A stretch of DNA of 64,000 bases from Glycine soja. Its lineage: Eukaryota > Streptophyta > Magnoliopsida > Fabales > Fabaceae. The stretch is from NCBI RefSeq assembly GCF_004193775.1, contig NC_041021.1, positions 6,991,001-7,055,000 on the forward strand, in the 5' to 3' direction. Shown one piece after another: positions 1-12,080 of the stretch; within the stretch, counting starts at the first letter, position 1, and each line of letters begins with the position of its first letter. The notes below the pieces were generated by a model. It was not told the DNA's origin, searched no databases, and saw only the letters and a list, made by a program, of their open reading frames with translations. Position numbers and translations under genes: made by a program.

Positions 1-125
1 AGAAGCCTCTCGAGAAAAGCTTCTCAAAGAAGCCACGAGGAAGCTTCTCGAGGAAGCCTCTTAATGAAGCTTGTCGAGGAAGCCTCTTAATGAAGCTTCT
101 CAAGGAAGCTACATGAAGCTGTCTC
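1..125. repeat. Short imperfect tandem repeats rich in AAGCTT and CTCGAG
   Basis: Five to six imperfect units of about 20-30 bp built around AAGCTTCTCGAGGAAGCCTC. Each unit contains the palindromes AAGCTT or CTCGAG, or one-base variants of them. The array continues off the left edge. It belongs to the LTR-like block that ends at 2999. Confidence 0.6.
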
Positions 126-1162
126 GGTAAAAACGCTTCCCAACCTTTGGTAACCGTTGGATCTTCTCGAAATTTGGTCCAGAGCTTCACAGAACACTTG
201 TTCACGATATGACCGTTGGGATCTTTGAGAAAACTTCTGGAGTGTGCATAACGTTTCTGTTTCCGAGAGCCTTAGTCACTTGTGCGTTTTGAGCCTTGTA
301 GTCCAATTAGCTTTGGAAAAACGCCATTTCTTCTCCTTCTTTCTTCCAAAACCATTTCCAACGTCCCAAACACTTTCTCCATCACCCAAAACCACCAGTA
401 GCCACCACAAAACCGCCATTGTTCTCCGTTGAAACCCCACACCGAGAGGAACCCTTTAACCGAAGCGGAATCTTCCAACTTGCCTCGCGGTTTCGGTTAA
501 GAACGAAGCCCTAATCTGACCTTTCATTTTCCTTCGAGGTAACCATGGTTCTACGCTTGTTTCTTGTTAGTTTCATCTTACCTTTGCATCATTGTAACTT
601 TGGAACCACCATTGTATGTTTTGCGCTTCCTTTGAAAAACCATAGAGAAAGAGACTTTGTAAAATGTTATTTCTTCATGAAATGCATGTTATTTTCGTGA
701 CCTTCACTGAACCTCAGTCACATTGGCGTGATCGGAATTTCAAAATGATGTCCCTTTGTAAAACCCGAAATGCTCTCAGCCCTTTCATGTAGTGACATGG
801 GTGTTTGACCCAGAGCATTGTTATTAGCTTTGTTTCTGAAATCCATATTAAGTCTCCTTCATTTTGGTATGGTAGAGGCTTGCGAGGAATCGACGAGTGG
901 AGACAAAAAAGAAATCTCCAAGTGACGTGACGAGGGACCCACGGGTAGCTCACAATAGGTGTGGGGAGTTTATTATAAAATTTACTGTTTTAACACCATA
1001 GTTAAGGTCAGGGAACTTAGCTATGAGAATAACTGCCTGTCCCTGTTGCATGCTGATTTTTCCTTTATCGAAAATGATGTTTTTAACTATTGGGATGCGA
1101 TATAATTGTCATTGATATGCATGCTAATTTTCAGGAAAAACTATGTTTTGACGAATGGGATG

Positions 1163-1165
<3 letters not shown>

Positions 1166-1206
<41 letters not shown>
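1166..1206. repeat. (TA)n microsatellite
   Basis: About 20 uninterrupted TA dinucleotides inside the LTR-like block. It is likely to be length-variable. Confidence 0.9.
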
Positions 1207-1211
<5 letters not shown>

Positions 1212-1594
1212 GAAATGATGTTTTTCCTTTATATGTATGTATGTATTGTGATGAATGAAATTGATGTCTTTATTTAATTTGTGTTGTTTGAAGAGCTGGG
1301 AGTGTAAATCTCAGGCATGAAAGAAATATATATGTGTGGAATGCGATTTATTGTTGATGTCGCTATTGAGGATTTTAATTGATATGTGGTGATATTTATA
1401 ATTATGATGATATTGTTTTGAGATGACGTTGTTAATAAAGATCATGTCAACATGAATTGATGTTATTGTTGATGATTATGTGAATATGAAATGAGGTTGT
1501 TGTTGTTGTTGATAATATCATTGAGACGAGATGATATTCATGTTGAGAATGATATGGAAATGGAATGTTGATTGATGTTGGAAATGCATTGGCA

Positions 1595-2090
1595 TGTGCA
1601 TGTTGTGTATGTTCATGGGGGGTGCATTGACCTTGTCGGACGACCCAGTCGTGGGGGACTAGAGTGGTTAAAGAATCTAAGCATTCGCTATGGGGATGCT
1701 TAGGCACTTTAATTTGTCCATGGTCATTGCACTTGATGGTGCCCACGTTCGATACGTTGGATGTTGTGTACGTTCGTGGGGGGTGAAGTGCACTGACCTT
1801 GTCGGATGGCCCATTCGTGGGGGACAAGCGTGGTTAAAGAATCTAAGCATTTCTGAGGGGATGCTTAGGCGCTTTAATTGGTCCATGGTCTTTGGCACTT
1901 GCTTTGGGCCACGTTCATACGTCGTATGTAGTGTATGTTCATGGGGGGAAGTGCACTGACCTTGTCGGATGGCCCATTCGTGGGGGACAAGCGTGGTTAA
2001 AGAATCTAAGCATTTCTAAGGGGATGCTTAGGCGCTTTAATTGGTCCACGGTCTTTGGCACTTGCTTTTGGCCACGTTCATACCTCATAT
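1595..2090. repeat. ~163-bp tandem repeat, about three copies
   Basis: The phrase GACCTTGTCGGA recurs near 1630, 1796 and 1957, giving spacings of about 166 and 161 bp. Each unit carries GTGGGGGAC, GGTTAAAGAATCTAAGCAT and GGGATGCTTAGG in the same order. The last two units are closer to each other than to the first. The short open frames here on both strands are by-products of the repetition. Confidence 0.8.
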
Positions 2091-2999
2091 GACATAGGAA
2101 ATATAATAACTGTGGAAGAGTGTACTTTGTACTAAGGGGGCTTGTCACCTGGTAGGGAACTCCTTTGGGCCCCAAGCTGATCACCTATGGGGGGGGGGGG
2201 CAGTTTAGTGCACAACTGGGGGGTCTCGACGAACTCTGCATGGTTTCCTAAGTGACAGTATTGTGTGGACACGCTTAGGCTATTTCCTGAGATTTGGTTG
2301 TTGGTACGTACCACATTGCATCTGAGAGTTGAGTCAGGTGCATGCATCATTTTGTGTTGTCTTGATTGGATCCATGGATGGATGATGAGTAATTGTTGAA
2401 AATGGATGATGAACAATTGTTGGATGTGAGTGTCGAATAATGAATGTTGTGTAAACTCATAATGTTTGCCTAGGTTTCTTGCTAATTGTGGTTATTTGGA
2501 TTGGTATTGGTTCTTTTTATAATGAACTCACCCTTGCAATTTCGTATCATGTGGTTGATACCTGTGATGATCGCGAACATTGTTCATGGGAGCAGAATGA
2601 CAACAGCAGGGTGTAGGGTGTAAGATTCTGGTGAGGAGCCGCCAAGCCGACGTGATGACGTTGGCATTATTTTAGGAGAGAGAGTTGTGTTTTGTAATCA
2701 ACTCCTCCATAGTTGGTTTTCAAGTTGTATTTTGTTGAATCAAAGATGTAAACTTCAGATTTTAATTATATGTATGAACAAATTTAAATTTTCCATTATG
2801 TGGATGACATGTACTAAGTTGTTGTTCCTACATATATATATATATGTTCACCTAAGTGCTTGTGTATGGTTTAGTGAATGTATGTTGGGACAAAATTACT
2901 TCTATTTTCATAAGCAAATTAAGGGAGTTTATTTTTATAAAAATTGAAATTATCGCATATTAGAGTGTTGATATCGTAGCGACGAGGCAGGTTGTTACA

Positions 3000-4856
3000 T
3001 TTTGTAAGTCGTGATGTTGTCTTTAATGAAGTTGAGATGGCCTACAAGACCAAGCCTAGCATGGTTCAGTCTAGCACTGATCTGAGTAAGGAAACTGATT
3101 TTGAAAAATTAAATTTTGAGGTGGAGACTGAGGATAAACATGCTAAAACACAAGCTGTTAATTGGCCTCTTGATGAAGAAAAATCTGAAGAAGGGGAACA
3201 AGAAGCTGACTATGTGCTGGCTCAAGATAGAACCAAAAGGGAAATCAAACAACCTAAGAGGTATGGATATGTTGATCTAATAGCATTTGCTCTGGTAGCT
3301 GTCAATGAAGTTTTGGAAGAAGATCCAAAAACTATTAAAGTTGTCTTAGCTAGTAAGGAGAAAGAAAAATGGCTAAGTGCCATGAATGAAGAGATTAAGT
3401 GTCTCTATGACAACCATACATGGGAATTGATTAAAAAACCACCTGGTTCTAGAGTGGTCAGCTGCAAATGGATCTTCAAGAAGAAAAAAGGCATCCAAGG
3501 AGTTGAACCAGACAGATTTAAAGCTAGACTTGTTGTTTGAGGATTCATTCTAAAGGAGGGAATTGACTTCAATGAAGTTTTCTCTCCTGTAGTGAAACAC
3601 AGGTCAATCAGAATTCTTATGGCTATGGTGGCAGAATTTGATCTTGTGTTAGAACAAATGGATGTAAAGATAACATTTTTGTATGGAAAGCTTGATAAGG
3701 TGATATTGATGAAACAACCCGAGGGGGTTGAAGTCAAAGGTAAAGAGGATTATGTTTGCAAATTAAACAAATCCATGTATAGTCTAAAGCAGTCCCCCAT
3801 GCAATGGAATAGGAGATTTTATGAATTTATGGCTCACATACAGTTTCATAGAAGTCACTATGATAACTGTGTTTACTTCAAATTTCCTTCTAGAGCTGAG
3901 TTTGTGATATTGCTATTATATGTTGATGATATTTTGATAGCAAGTAACAGCAAGAGTGAGGTTGAAAAATTGAAATCTGAGCTGAGCAGGGAATTTGAAA
4001 TGAAGGATTTGGGAGCAGCCAAGAGAATATTAGGAATAGAAATCAAACGGGAAAGGAAAAGGAAATTGTTGTATCTGTCCCAGGAGTTATATTTCAAAAA
4101 AGTTATATTTCACAACAGTTTAAGCTCAGTACAAGTCAACCACCTAAGACACATGATGATATAATTTACATGGAAGGTATTCCATATGCTAATGTTGTAG
4201 GGTCGCTGATGTATGCTATGGTATGTACTCGCCCTAACATAGCTCATGCAGTGAGCCTAGTAAGTAGGTTCATGGCAAATCCAGGAAAAGCACATTGGCA
4301 AGCCCTGAAATGGATACTTAGATATATCAAAGGATCACTTGGAAGAGTTTTGGTTTATGGTGGAACTAGGAATTGCAGAAGAACAGCTGCTATTGAAGGG
4401 TTTGTAGATTGGGATTATGCTGGCTGTTTAGATTCAAGGAAATCCCTCACAGGATTTGTGTTCATTGCTTTTGGTACTGCAATTAGTTGGAAAGGTAGCC
4501 TTCAAAAGGTAGTGGCTTTATCAACCACTGAAGCTAAATATATTGCTCTTAAAGAAGTTGTAAAAGAATCTCTCTGGCTTGAAGGCATTGCAAAGGAGCT
4601 GAAGATACAAAATGAAGTGATCACAGTACACTGTGATAGCCAAAGTGCCATTGATCTATCCAAAAATTTTGTGCATCATGAGAGGACAAAGCACATTGAT
4701 ACTAAGCTGCATTTTGTTAGAGAAGTTATTGGTCAAGGATCAGTTATAGTCAAGAAGATTTCAACTGATCACAATCCTTCTGATATGATCACAAAGGCTC
4801 TTCCAAGCAGCAAGTTTTTCCATTGTTTGAACTTAATTCAGCTAAAGGGTGATTGA
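3000..4856 (+). pseudogene. Ty1/copia (Tork lineage) reverse transcriptase-RNase H remnant
   Basis: The 3' half of a copia polyprotein. It starts in the integrase/RT linker (SRDVVFNE, about 3006) and runs through RT (KWIFKKKKG, FKARLVV; LYVDDILIAS near 3915-3945 with an intact YVDD) into RNase H (VGSLMYAMVCTRPN at 4194, ALSTTEAKY at 4512, CDSQSAIDLSKN at 4632, DMITKALP at 4782). The order and wording match the Tnt1/Tork lineage. It is dead: a TGA at 3538 follows ARLVV, and the frame is lost around 4100-4170 between RT and RNase H. Gag, protease and most of integrase are missing because the left end abuts the LTR that ends at 2999. Confidence 0.9.
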
Positions 4857-4904
4857 ATCCTGTTTTTGTAGCCACTGTTTTTTGTTAATGTTTTGGTATT
4901 GAAC

Positions 4905-4917
4905 CAAGGTGGAGAAT
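4905..4917 (+). other. Polypurine tract of the Tork copia remnant
   Basis: AAGGTGGAGAAT lies directly before the TG that opens the 3' LTR, about 50 bp after the RNase H stop codon. This is the expected place for the plus-strand primer. Confidence 0.7.
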
Positions 4918-5249
4918 TGTTGTATGTTAGTTCATTAACAACCATTAGTTAGTTCTCTTAGACTTTACCAACTTGGTTATTTTTTTGTTTTCTATTATTC
5001 TGTTATAACATTTAACAATTAGGTAGTTTTAAGTTGGTTAGGCTTGAAATAGTGCTTCTATTTCCTTCTTCTTACATAGCCTAGATCATAAGAGAGATTT
5101 CTGTAACCAGAGAAAAACTACAGAATTGAATAAAAGTGGCTGCTGAGTTCTGTGCAGTTTTTTGGTTCATCTTTTTCTGCATTTTTCTTATTCTTGTTCA
5201 TACAAGAAACCCATTCTTTTGTGAAGTAAAATCTGATCTTGGCACAACA
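4918..5249 (+). repeat. 3' LTR of the Tork copia remnant
   Basis: About 332 bp starting TGTTG and ending CAACA, a matched inverted terminal pair, and following a polypurine tract. It has an AATAAA-type signal near 5127. The right end is inferred from the CAACA terminus. No second LTR is in the window, so the boundary could not be confirmed by comparison. Confidence 0.65.
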
Positions 5250-6708
5250 AACCATAAGATCATCGATTATATTATTCATCGGTTGTTCATGATTCCACAA
5301 TTCTCAAAGAATGCTCTGATCAAGGATTAAAGATATTACAACAAGTTGTATCAAATAAGGTCTTTTCATTGTTTGATTATTAGGATTCAAGTTTTTTAAT
5401 TGGTTAATGCCTGAATAGGGATTTCTTCCGGGATTTATTTTCCCCAGTTTGCAACAATGGTAGTTTAAATTTTGGGAATTTATTGTTATATATTTGCAAA
5501 TCAAGGAAAGGATTTTGGGAATATGCATATATATACACATAACTTTATTTTAGATTGTATATTGTTTTTGGGTTCAAAACTTCTTTCTTTAGAATATGCA
5601 TATATATTGTTTTTCTTCTTCCCGTAAAGCAATTAGAATCTTTATAAAGAAATTTGTTGTTGTAGAAAACGCATTAGTCTCCATAGCGGAATTTACGATT
5701 CAGAGAATGACTGAGAGTCATTGTTGATAATTCATTAGTTAATATATGTTTTTTAACTGGGGCTAATGTATGGTGCATCAGGTTACTTATGGATTAGTTT
5801 GCAGCATATTTGTGATTGTTGTCAACTTCATGTGATTTTTTTATACGGTTTGTTAGACCATTATTGATATGATTGAGATTTTATTTCTTTTGACCAACCC
5901 GTATCTAAAGATTTGAGGGTTGAAATTAAAAATATTTAATAGATACTTCTCCCATTTATGGATGACTAGGTGGTCATGTGATTTCCACGTGATGTTAAAT
6001 ATATATTTGCGTCTATTTGTGAAATTTGTGTAAATTTAAGACCCCTCATTTACTTAAGTTCTCTAGTATTTTTAGTTGGATTAGTTGAAATGACATGTTG
6101 ACAAAGTAAGATTTGTTACGTAAGTGAATTTGATTGAATTTACATAAATATTGTATGTAATTATTCATGCAAATTGTGTTTGTTCCAAAGGAAGATGCAA
6201 TTTGATAGGACTTATCACCAATGTACGATCATTATGTTGAGAATACCATTTGCAGTTAGTCTTTTCAATCCAAAAATTGAATATTAATGGTGTGTTGGGT
6301 ATCTTGTTTGGGTGTTTAAACTTGCCATAAAGATAAATTGTGCATTGTATGAACAATGGAGTCTTTAAATTGTTTCTTGTTGGAGTCTTTACTTTGTTTT
6401 AAATTGGAAATAATCTATATTTTTAAACTCATCAATTACACACACTCCTATTAGTAGATTTTGGAGGCATTCAGAAGAACCTCTAAGGAGAGAGATTATT
6501 TGGGCTTACCAAACTAGCTCAAGGCTCTTGTCTTATGAACTTTTTTTAGCTTATTTAAAAAAGATTCATGGTAAAATTCATCACATAAGCTTCCATATGA
6601 TAAGAGCTTACCAAATAAGCGTGATTAAGTTGTTTACACAAACACACCCTTTATGCATTAAATCTAACTTGTTAGCTCAAAATTAAAAAAGAAGGAAAAA
6701 GGTTTGTC
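5250..6708. other. AT-rich intergenic DNA, no gene recognised
   Basis: Contains only short open frames with no recognisable domain. It lies upstream of the NBS-LRR remnant and may include its promoter and 5' region. I found no coiled-coil or Rx-N coding sequence here, so the usual N-terminal domain of that gene family is missing or beyond recognition. Confidence 0.6.
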
Positions 6709-7903
6709 ATGCCTCAAATAAAACTGGTAGGAATAAGCAGGCTAGGAAAAACCACTCTTGTTGGCAAAGTTTTCAACAAAAAGGTGATTGAACACTTTGA
6801 TTGTCGTGCATGGATCACAGTGTCTCCATCCTACACTGTGGAAGGTTTGATGAGAGACTTGTTGAAGAAGTTATGCAAGGAAAATAGGGTGAATCCTCCT
6901 CAGGGTATTTCTGAAATGGATCGAGTTTCACTGATTGATGAAGTGAGAAACCATTTTCAACAAAAGAGGTATGTTGTCATTTTTTATGATGTATGGAGTG
7001 TAGAAGTTTGGGGTCAATGCCATGCTTGATAATAAAAATGGAAGTAGAATATTAATCACAACTAGGAAGAAAGATGTTATAGAGTCTAGTATGAAATCTC
7101 CTTTGGATAAGGTGCATGAACTGAAACCTTTAACTCAAGAAGAATCTATGCAACTCTTTTGCAAGAAGGCATTCCGATGTCACAAAAATAGATATTGTCC
7201 AGAAGATCTCAAGAAAGTTTCTTCTGACTTTGTTGAAAAATGTAAGGGTTTACCATTGGCAATTGTGGCCATTGGTAGTCTTTTATTTGGCAAAGAAAAG
7301 ACTCCATTTGTATGGGAAAAAAAATTAGGTGAAGCTTATGTTCAGAGATGGACAAAAATCCTTATTTATTGGCATAACAAAGATTTTAGGTTTCAGTTAT
7401 GACGATCTCACATACTACCTAAAATCATGCTTACTGTATTTTGGTGTATATCCCGAAGACTATGAAGTTAAACTCAAAAAGATTAATTCGACAATGGATA
7501 GTAGAATGATTTGTAAAAGAAGAAAAAGGAAAAACTTTAGAGGACACTACACAACAATATTTGTCAGAGTTGATTGGCAGAGGTTTAGTACAAGTCTCTT
7601 CATTTACCATAGATGGCAAAGCTAAGAGTTATCGTGTTCATGACTTAATACACGATAAGATCCTTAGAAAATCGAAGGATCTGAGTTTCTGCCAGCATGT
7701 CATTAAAGAAGATAAGTCAATGTCAAGTGGGATGATTCAACACTTGTCAATAGAAACTATTTTTAATGATTTACTGAGGAGAAATGAAAACTTACACGTA
7801 CTCCCGAACGACACTGCTTGTTTTTGCAGATGAAAATGAAGCATTAGCAAACTTCGTGCAAAGAATCCCTTCAAAATACAGGCTATTGAATCCCTTCCGA
7901 ACA
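6709..7903 (+). pseudogene. RPM1-like NBS-LRR resistance gene, 5' (NB-ARC) fragment
   Basis: NB-ARC ATPase switch domain of a CC-NBS-LRR immune receptor. In order I see the P-loop GISRLGKTTL (about 6730-6760), RNBS-A RAWITVSPSY, kinase-2 VVIFYDVWS (near 6975; the usual second acidic pair reads YD instead of DD), RNBS-B GSRILITTRK (about 7038), GLPLAI (about 7248), RNBS-D CLLYFGVYPEDYEV (about 7430), the MHD-like motif YRVHDL (about 7631) and QRIPSKYRLL at 7859-7888. At least three frameshifts occur, near 7015, around 7330-7400 and near 7800. The N-terminal coiled coil is absent. Homology stops at about 7888, where an Ogre-type LTR begins at 7904. The matching LRR end lies near 51000. Confidence 0.9.
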
Positions 7904-8342
7904 TAGGGAGGTGGTTGCCGCCCAGCTCGCCCAGGCGAGTTGGGTTGCTTCCACTAGAAGGCACCGCCTTCTGTTGGAACATCCTGGAAGGCCCAAATGG
8001 GCCTGATTGCTATTTGTACACCCTTGTTTACTAAATACACTCCCTTTGCCCTTTTTTGCTGATTCTTTTTCCGTAACGTTACGGAACTTTACGAATTACG
8101 TAACGATACTTGTTTTCTTTCTGTAATGTCACGAAACCTTACGGATTACGCAATCATCCCCTCTTTGGCTTCCAGAATGTTATGAAACTTTACGGATTTC
8201 GCATTAACACTTCCTTTCAACTCTCGACATGTCGCGGAATTTCACGGATTGCCTAACGATGGGTGCCAAGTACCTCGAAGTGGTCAAGCGAAGGTCGCAT
8301 CCCACCAAACAGATGGTCCCCGGACGAAATTAGGGTATGATA
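7904..8342 (-). repeat. Truncated 3' LTR (element A, or left end of element C)
   Basis: Aligns by eye over its whole length with 48101-48537 of the element C LTR and ends in the same GAAATTAGGGTATGA string; the final CA is mutated to TA. Only the U3-like quarter remains. The TATA-containing part and the rest are deleted, and the NBS-LRR fragment is fused directly at the break. It contains about four degenerate ~52-bp units with CGTAACGTTACGG-like cores. Confidence 0.85.
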
Positions 8343-8366
8343 GTTTCCCCTCTTTACTTGTCTTTT
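8343..8366 (-). other. Polypurine tract of the A/C-type Ogre element
   Basis: On the minus strand it reads AAAGAGGGGAAAC immediately before the LTR terminus. The same arrangement is present in element B at 16097-16120. Confidence 0.75.
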
Positions 8367-8499
8367 ATTGGAGATAAAAGGAAAGTAAAGATAAGACACT
8401 AATTTCGTTCGAGCGGAACATCATTCGGCCGATCAATATCCCCACCAGTGGAACCTGCAAAAATTTTGAAGATGATTAGCACCGAACGACCAACATCAT

Positions 8500-9230
8500 C
8501 CTTATACATCCGAATTCATTCCTCTCGGTTGACGAAAGGCGCGGATGACCATAAGGTATCTCCGCATGTCATCGAGCTTGCCACCTCTGGATGACAAAAG
8601 GTGCAGAGTGACCATAATTTGTCTCTGCATGTCATCGGACTCGATCGTCTCTGGATGGCAAAAAGGTGTGTGGAATGACCATAATTTGTCTCCACATGTC
8701 ATCGGGCTCGCCGCCTCTGGATGACAAAAGGCGCAGAATGACCATAATTTGTCTCTGCGTGCCATCGGACACGATCGTCTCCGAATGGCGAAATGGTGTG
8801 CGGAATGACCATAATTTGTCTCCGCATGTCATCGGGCTCGTCGCCTCTGGATGACAAAAGGCGCAAAATGACCATAATTTGTCTCTGCATGCCATCGGAC
8901 ACGATCGTCTCCAAATGGCGAAAAGGTGTGCGGAATGACCATAATTTGTCTCTGCATGTCATCGGGCTCACCGTCTCTGGATGACAAAAGGCGCAAAATG
9001 ACCATAATTTGTCTCTGCGTGCCATCGGACACGATCGTCTCCGAATGGCGAAAAGGAGTGCGGAATGACCATAATTTATCTCTGCATGTCATCGGGCTCG
9101 CCGCCTTTGGATGACAAAAGCTGCAGAATGACCATAATTTGTCTCTGTGTGCCATCGGACACGATCGTCTCCGAATGGCAAAAAGGTGTGTAGAATGACC
9201 ATAATTTGTCTCCGCATGTCACATGACCTC
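8500..9230. repeat. 130-bp tandem array next to the polypurine tract (element A)
   Basis: About 5.5 units of 130 bp. GATGACAAAAGG recurs near 8590, 8720, 8850, 8980 and 9110. Each unit is two related ~65-bp halves, both containing AATGACCATAATTTGTCTC. The array creates several overlapping open frames with the same 130-bp shift, which are not genes. Element B has an unrelated array in the same relative place. Confidence 0.9.
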
Positions 9231-9254
9231 AGGGTCAGTATGACAGAGATTGTG

Positions 9255-9757
9255 GGGCGGCCGACAAAAGTGAGGCTCTTGCTCCTATCTATCCTCAATG
9301 AAGAACTCAGACCTACGTAGTTCTGGATAACTGTGAGACTAAAATAGTCTCGGTGTTTTTCTCACTAAAAACACGAACATGCTTTAGTAAAGAGACAAAA
9401 CTTCCAACTGATCAGAGCAACATATGCTTTTCAGATGAAAAACAATGTGTCTACCGGGGAAGGAGAGTATGTTGATGAAATTTTCTCATAACCATAAATG
9501 ATATTTTGGACATTAGCATTTCGCTTCTAAATGACCATTTAGAGGAAACATTAGGTTCAACAAAAATAGAAGAAAATCACTCAAAGTGTATCAATCTCAC
9601 ACGGGTAAGTGTTTCATCCTAATTCCGAACCATAGATATGTCATGACTTGATTTTGCAAATCATTTCCTATCAAATCAAAGATTACACGCGTGATCATGG
9701 ATCAATAGGACCTTTTCTTGGGAACGGTTTGTTTCTTTGGGAAATTTGGCTTTGAGT
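9255..9757. other. Element A 3' spacer with LTR-like module
   Basis: Non-coding. It begins with a module related to the LTR (CCGACAAAAGTGAGGCTCTT ... CTACGTAGTTCT) and continues with sequence closely related to 19120-19620 in element B. A diverged second copy is at 17160-17530. Confidence 0.6.
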
Positions 9758-9939
9758 GTTCTTGGCCTTTTCCTTTTCTGGTTTTGTTTAGTGAGAGGTG
9801 AACAAGGCACTGACGCACAGGATTTTGGTTGGCAATCAAAGGGAGAGGACCACTTTAGGTCGTGGTTTCCCTTCTTTTCTTGTTTACTTGGTGACAATTT
9901 TGTATTGTTCAGATATTATCTGGTCCAAAGACCTTTCTG

Positions 9940-10100
9940 TATATTTCTTTTTGTTTTCTTCCGATCTTTGATCGGGAATTTTCTTTCTTTTTGCTTTCTC
10001 TCAATCTTTGATTGGGAATTTTCTCTTTTTGCTTTCTTCCGATTCTTTTGATCGACAGTTTTCTCCTTTTCTTTTTTTTTTTTTGTTTTCTTCCGAGGGC
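9940..10100. repeat. T-rich ~45-bp tandem repeat (GATCGGGAATTTTC)
   Basis: Three to four units of TTCTTCCGATCTTTGAT plus GGGAATTTTCTTTC. Related arrays are at 17735-17875, 19805-19935 and 33430-33560. The lysine-rich open frames on the minus strand here come from the poly-pyrimidine repeat and are not proteins. Confidence 0.75.
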
Positions 10101-10639
10101 AAGGATTGACATTCTCACCCTGGGTCAAGGTTTATGGTAAGTTGGGATTTTGGCTCAAGGCTTGTAGAACGGCTAGACATGATATATGTCAGGGTTTGGC
10201 CAGCGGTTCAGGAATAAAGGAGATGTCCCACATTATTTCCATGATACTCATGCAACAATGATGGTTAGTAAATTGTATGCAAAACTGATCATGCATGCAC
10301 CCATGTGGACACTCAAGCATCAAGTTTTTATGGTCATGTGACACTAGGGCTCAGGATTCATTTTCTTTATTTAAGTCAACCCAGTGTTTCCAAAATATGT
10401 TCTTTTATCAATTCATGCGTTCATTCCAGTTCATTTTGGGCGTTTGGGAAAACTTTCACAGCATTCACCCTTCCTGTGTATACACACATTTTCTTCAAAA
10501 ACTGGTTATGATCAGTGAATCTTTTCCAAAGAAAAGCTGGAAGTTATTTCTTTTCATAAGTGTGCTGGCTTTTCAGACAAAAGATATATTTTTGTTCTTG
10601 TTTGTTTTTGTTTTTCCTCTTTTTTTTCTTTCATGAGGC

Positions 10640-10900
10640 ATTTTGCTACCTAAACATACGTATATTTTTGTAAGGTATTTTTGCTATATACATGCATATC
10701 TAAGGTATTTTCACTACCTAAACACATATACATATATATGTTTTGTGAGGTATTTTTGCTATATACATGAATATCCAAGGTATCTTGCTACCTAAACATA
10801 CATATATATATTTTGTGAGGTATTTGTTTGCTACATACATGCATATCCAAGGTATCTTGCTACCTAAACACATACATATATTTTGTGAGGTATGACTACC
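10640..10900. repeat. ~65-bp AT-rich tandem repeat (GTGAGGTATTTTTGCTA)
   Basis: Units contain GCTACCTAAACA, a TA-rich stretch and TTTTGTGAGGTATTTTTGCT followed by ACATGCATATCCAAGGTATC. Related arrays are at 20525-20845 (B) and 34090-34275 (C). Confidence 0.75.
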
Positions 10901-11079
10901 TTCCGAGCTTGTGCTTGTTTTATTTAAATTCCTAGGATCATGAGCAACTAGGTGTGTCCTACTATGAATTGAGAAACAAAAGGTGATCAAATAACAAGTA
11001 GAAATTTAAAAGTTACTAGGTTACCTTTGGCTTTGAACTTGGTCACCTTTTGGTTGGCCATGTGTCGTAGGCAACGCTC

Positions 11080-12030
11080 TAACCTTTTTATGGATGAGCT
11101 AAGGTGAACTCTAGAGGTGGTGGCGGTGCGTCTGTTGCCCGCTGCCGGCCATCCCTAGGCTGTTGTGGTGTCTCACCCTGCGCCTGCCTAGGGGGCATAG
11201 TACTTCTTGATGAAAGCTCGGTTAGTAGGGGGCATGATGACCTTACTGGGGGCGACGGGCACTCTGTAGATCTGACAAAGGCCTGTAATCAGAGCTGGAA
11301 ACCCCAAGACCCTGTTGGACTTCTCCGGGTCCACTGGGTGTCTTGCGGGCGTGATCCCTGCAAACAATAGATGACATCAGAAATCAGTTGAGAGAAGTGC
11401 ATACTTACCTATGTCACGATGGCATGACCTTGCTAGGGGAAACAGGCACCCTATAGAACTGACAGAGGCCTGTAACCAGAGCTGGAAACCCCAGGGCCCT
11501 GTTGGACTTCTCCAGGTCCACTGGGTGTGTTGTGGGCGCGATCCCTTGCTGGGGGGACGAGCATCCTGTAGGACTGATAGAGACCCATAACCAGAGCTGG
11601 AAACCACAGGGCCCTGTCATACTCCTCCGGGTCCACTGGGTGCCTTGTGGTCGCGATCCCTACAAATAGTAGATGGCATTAGAAATTAGTTGAACCATAT
11701 GCATACTTACCTATGTTGGGACGACACAGACCAACTGATACTTCCGCAGGGGGAGATCAGCATTACGGTCGCTGGGCAGAATGTTGCTAAGCAACGTCAT
11801 CCATATCTGTGTAAGAGTGGTCAAGTTGGTGCGCATGATCCGCACTTGTCTCTTTGCAGTGGCACGGGTGAAATCTTACCCCGGTATGCATAGTAGCTGC
11901 GTGATAGCCTCCCTCTCTGGTTGTATTCTCACAGTTGGCGCCCTCCAATATCAAGGGGTGGCCCAGGAACTGATAAAAGGAAACTACTGGCCCCTTAACC
12001 GAGAGTGCAAGTCTCGATTAAGCATTTAAG
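11080..12030 (-). pseudogene. Degenerate plant-transposon-protein-like ORF in the element A 3' spacer
   Basis: On the minus strand, broken frames resemble the 'putative plant transposon protein' domain common in legume annotations (probably PF20167; not searched). Peptide pieces such as RALGFPALVTGLCQFYRV come from frames spanning about 11400-11640. The GC-rich unit with GGCCCTGTTGGACTTCTCC is repeated about three times (near 11290, 11500 and 11600). The ORF has the same sense as gag, lies 3' of gag, and is a clear relative of 21120-22100 in element B. Frameshifts at every repeat rule out a working product. Function in the element is unknown. Confidence 0.5.
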
Positions 12031-12080
12031 TGCAGAGGACCTTAAATTCTCTTAAGGTGTGGATATGGAGCCCACTCAAA

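Larger units (their letters stand above)
1..2999 (+). repeat. Del/Tekay-like Ty3/gypsy LTR, right-hand part
   Basis: Long AT-rich non-coding sequence whose right end reads GTTGTTACA, a usual 3' LTR end in Del/Tekay-type plant gypsy elements. It abuts copia coding sequence at 3000 without any linker. It shares its layout, and short motifs such as CCTGTGATGATC followed by GAAC near 2570, with the fragment at 31006-33234. The left end is outside the window, so I cannot tell a solo LTR from part of a full element. Inside are short AAGCTTCTCGAGGAAGCCTC-type repeats (1-125), a TA microsatellite, an approximately 163-bp tandem repeat and a run of Gs near 2190. No protein is recognisable. The family call is from memory of LTR ends and internal motifs. 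Confidence 0.5.

Noticed and set aside
244..432. Small plus-strand gene in the leftmost LTR block
   Set aside because: No domain; AT/CT-biased composition; the similar region of the other LTR fragment (31100-31400) does not keep the frame.
8502..9298. Family of cysteine/tryptophan-rich small proteins
   Set aside because: The overlapping frames shift by exactly 130 bp and mirror the tandem array; none has a recognisable domain.
9909..10128. Lysine-rich nuclear-type peptides on the minus strand (also 17685-17876, 19746-19980, 33360-33563)
   Set aside because: They are translations of pyrimidine-rich spacer repeats.
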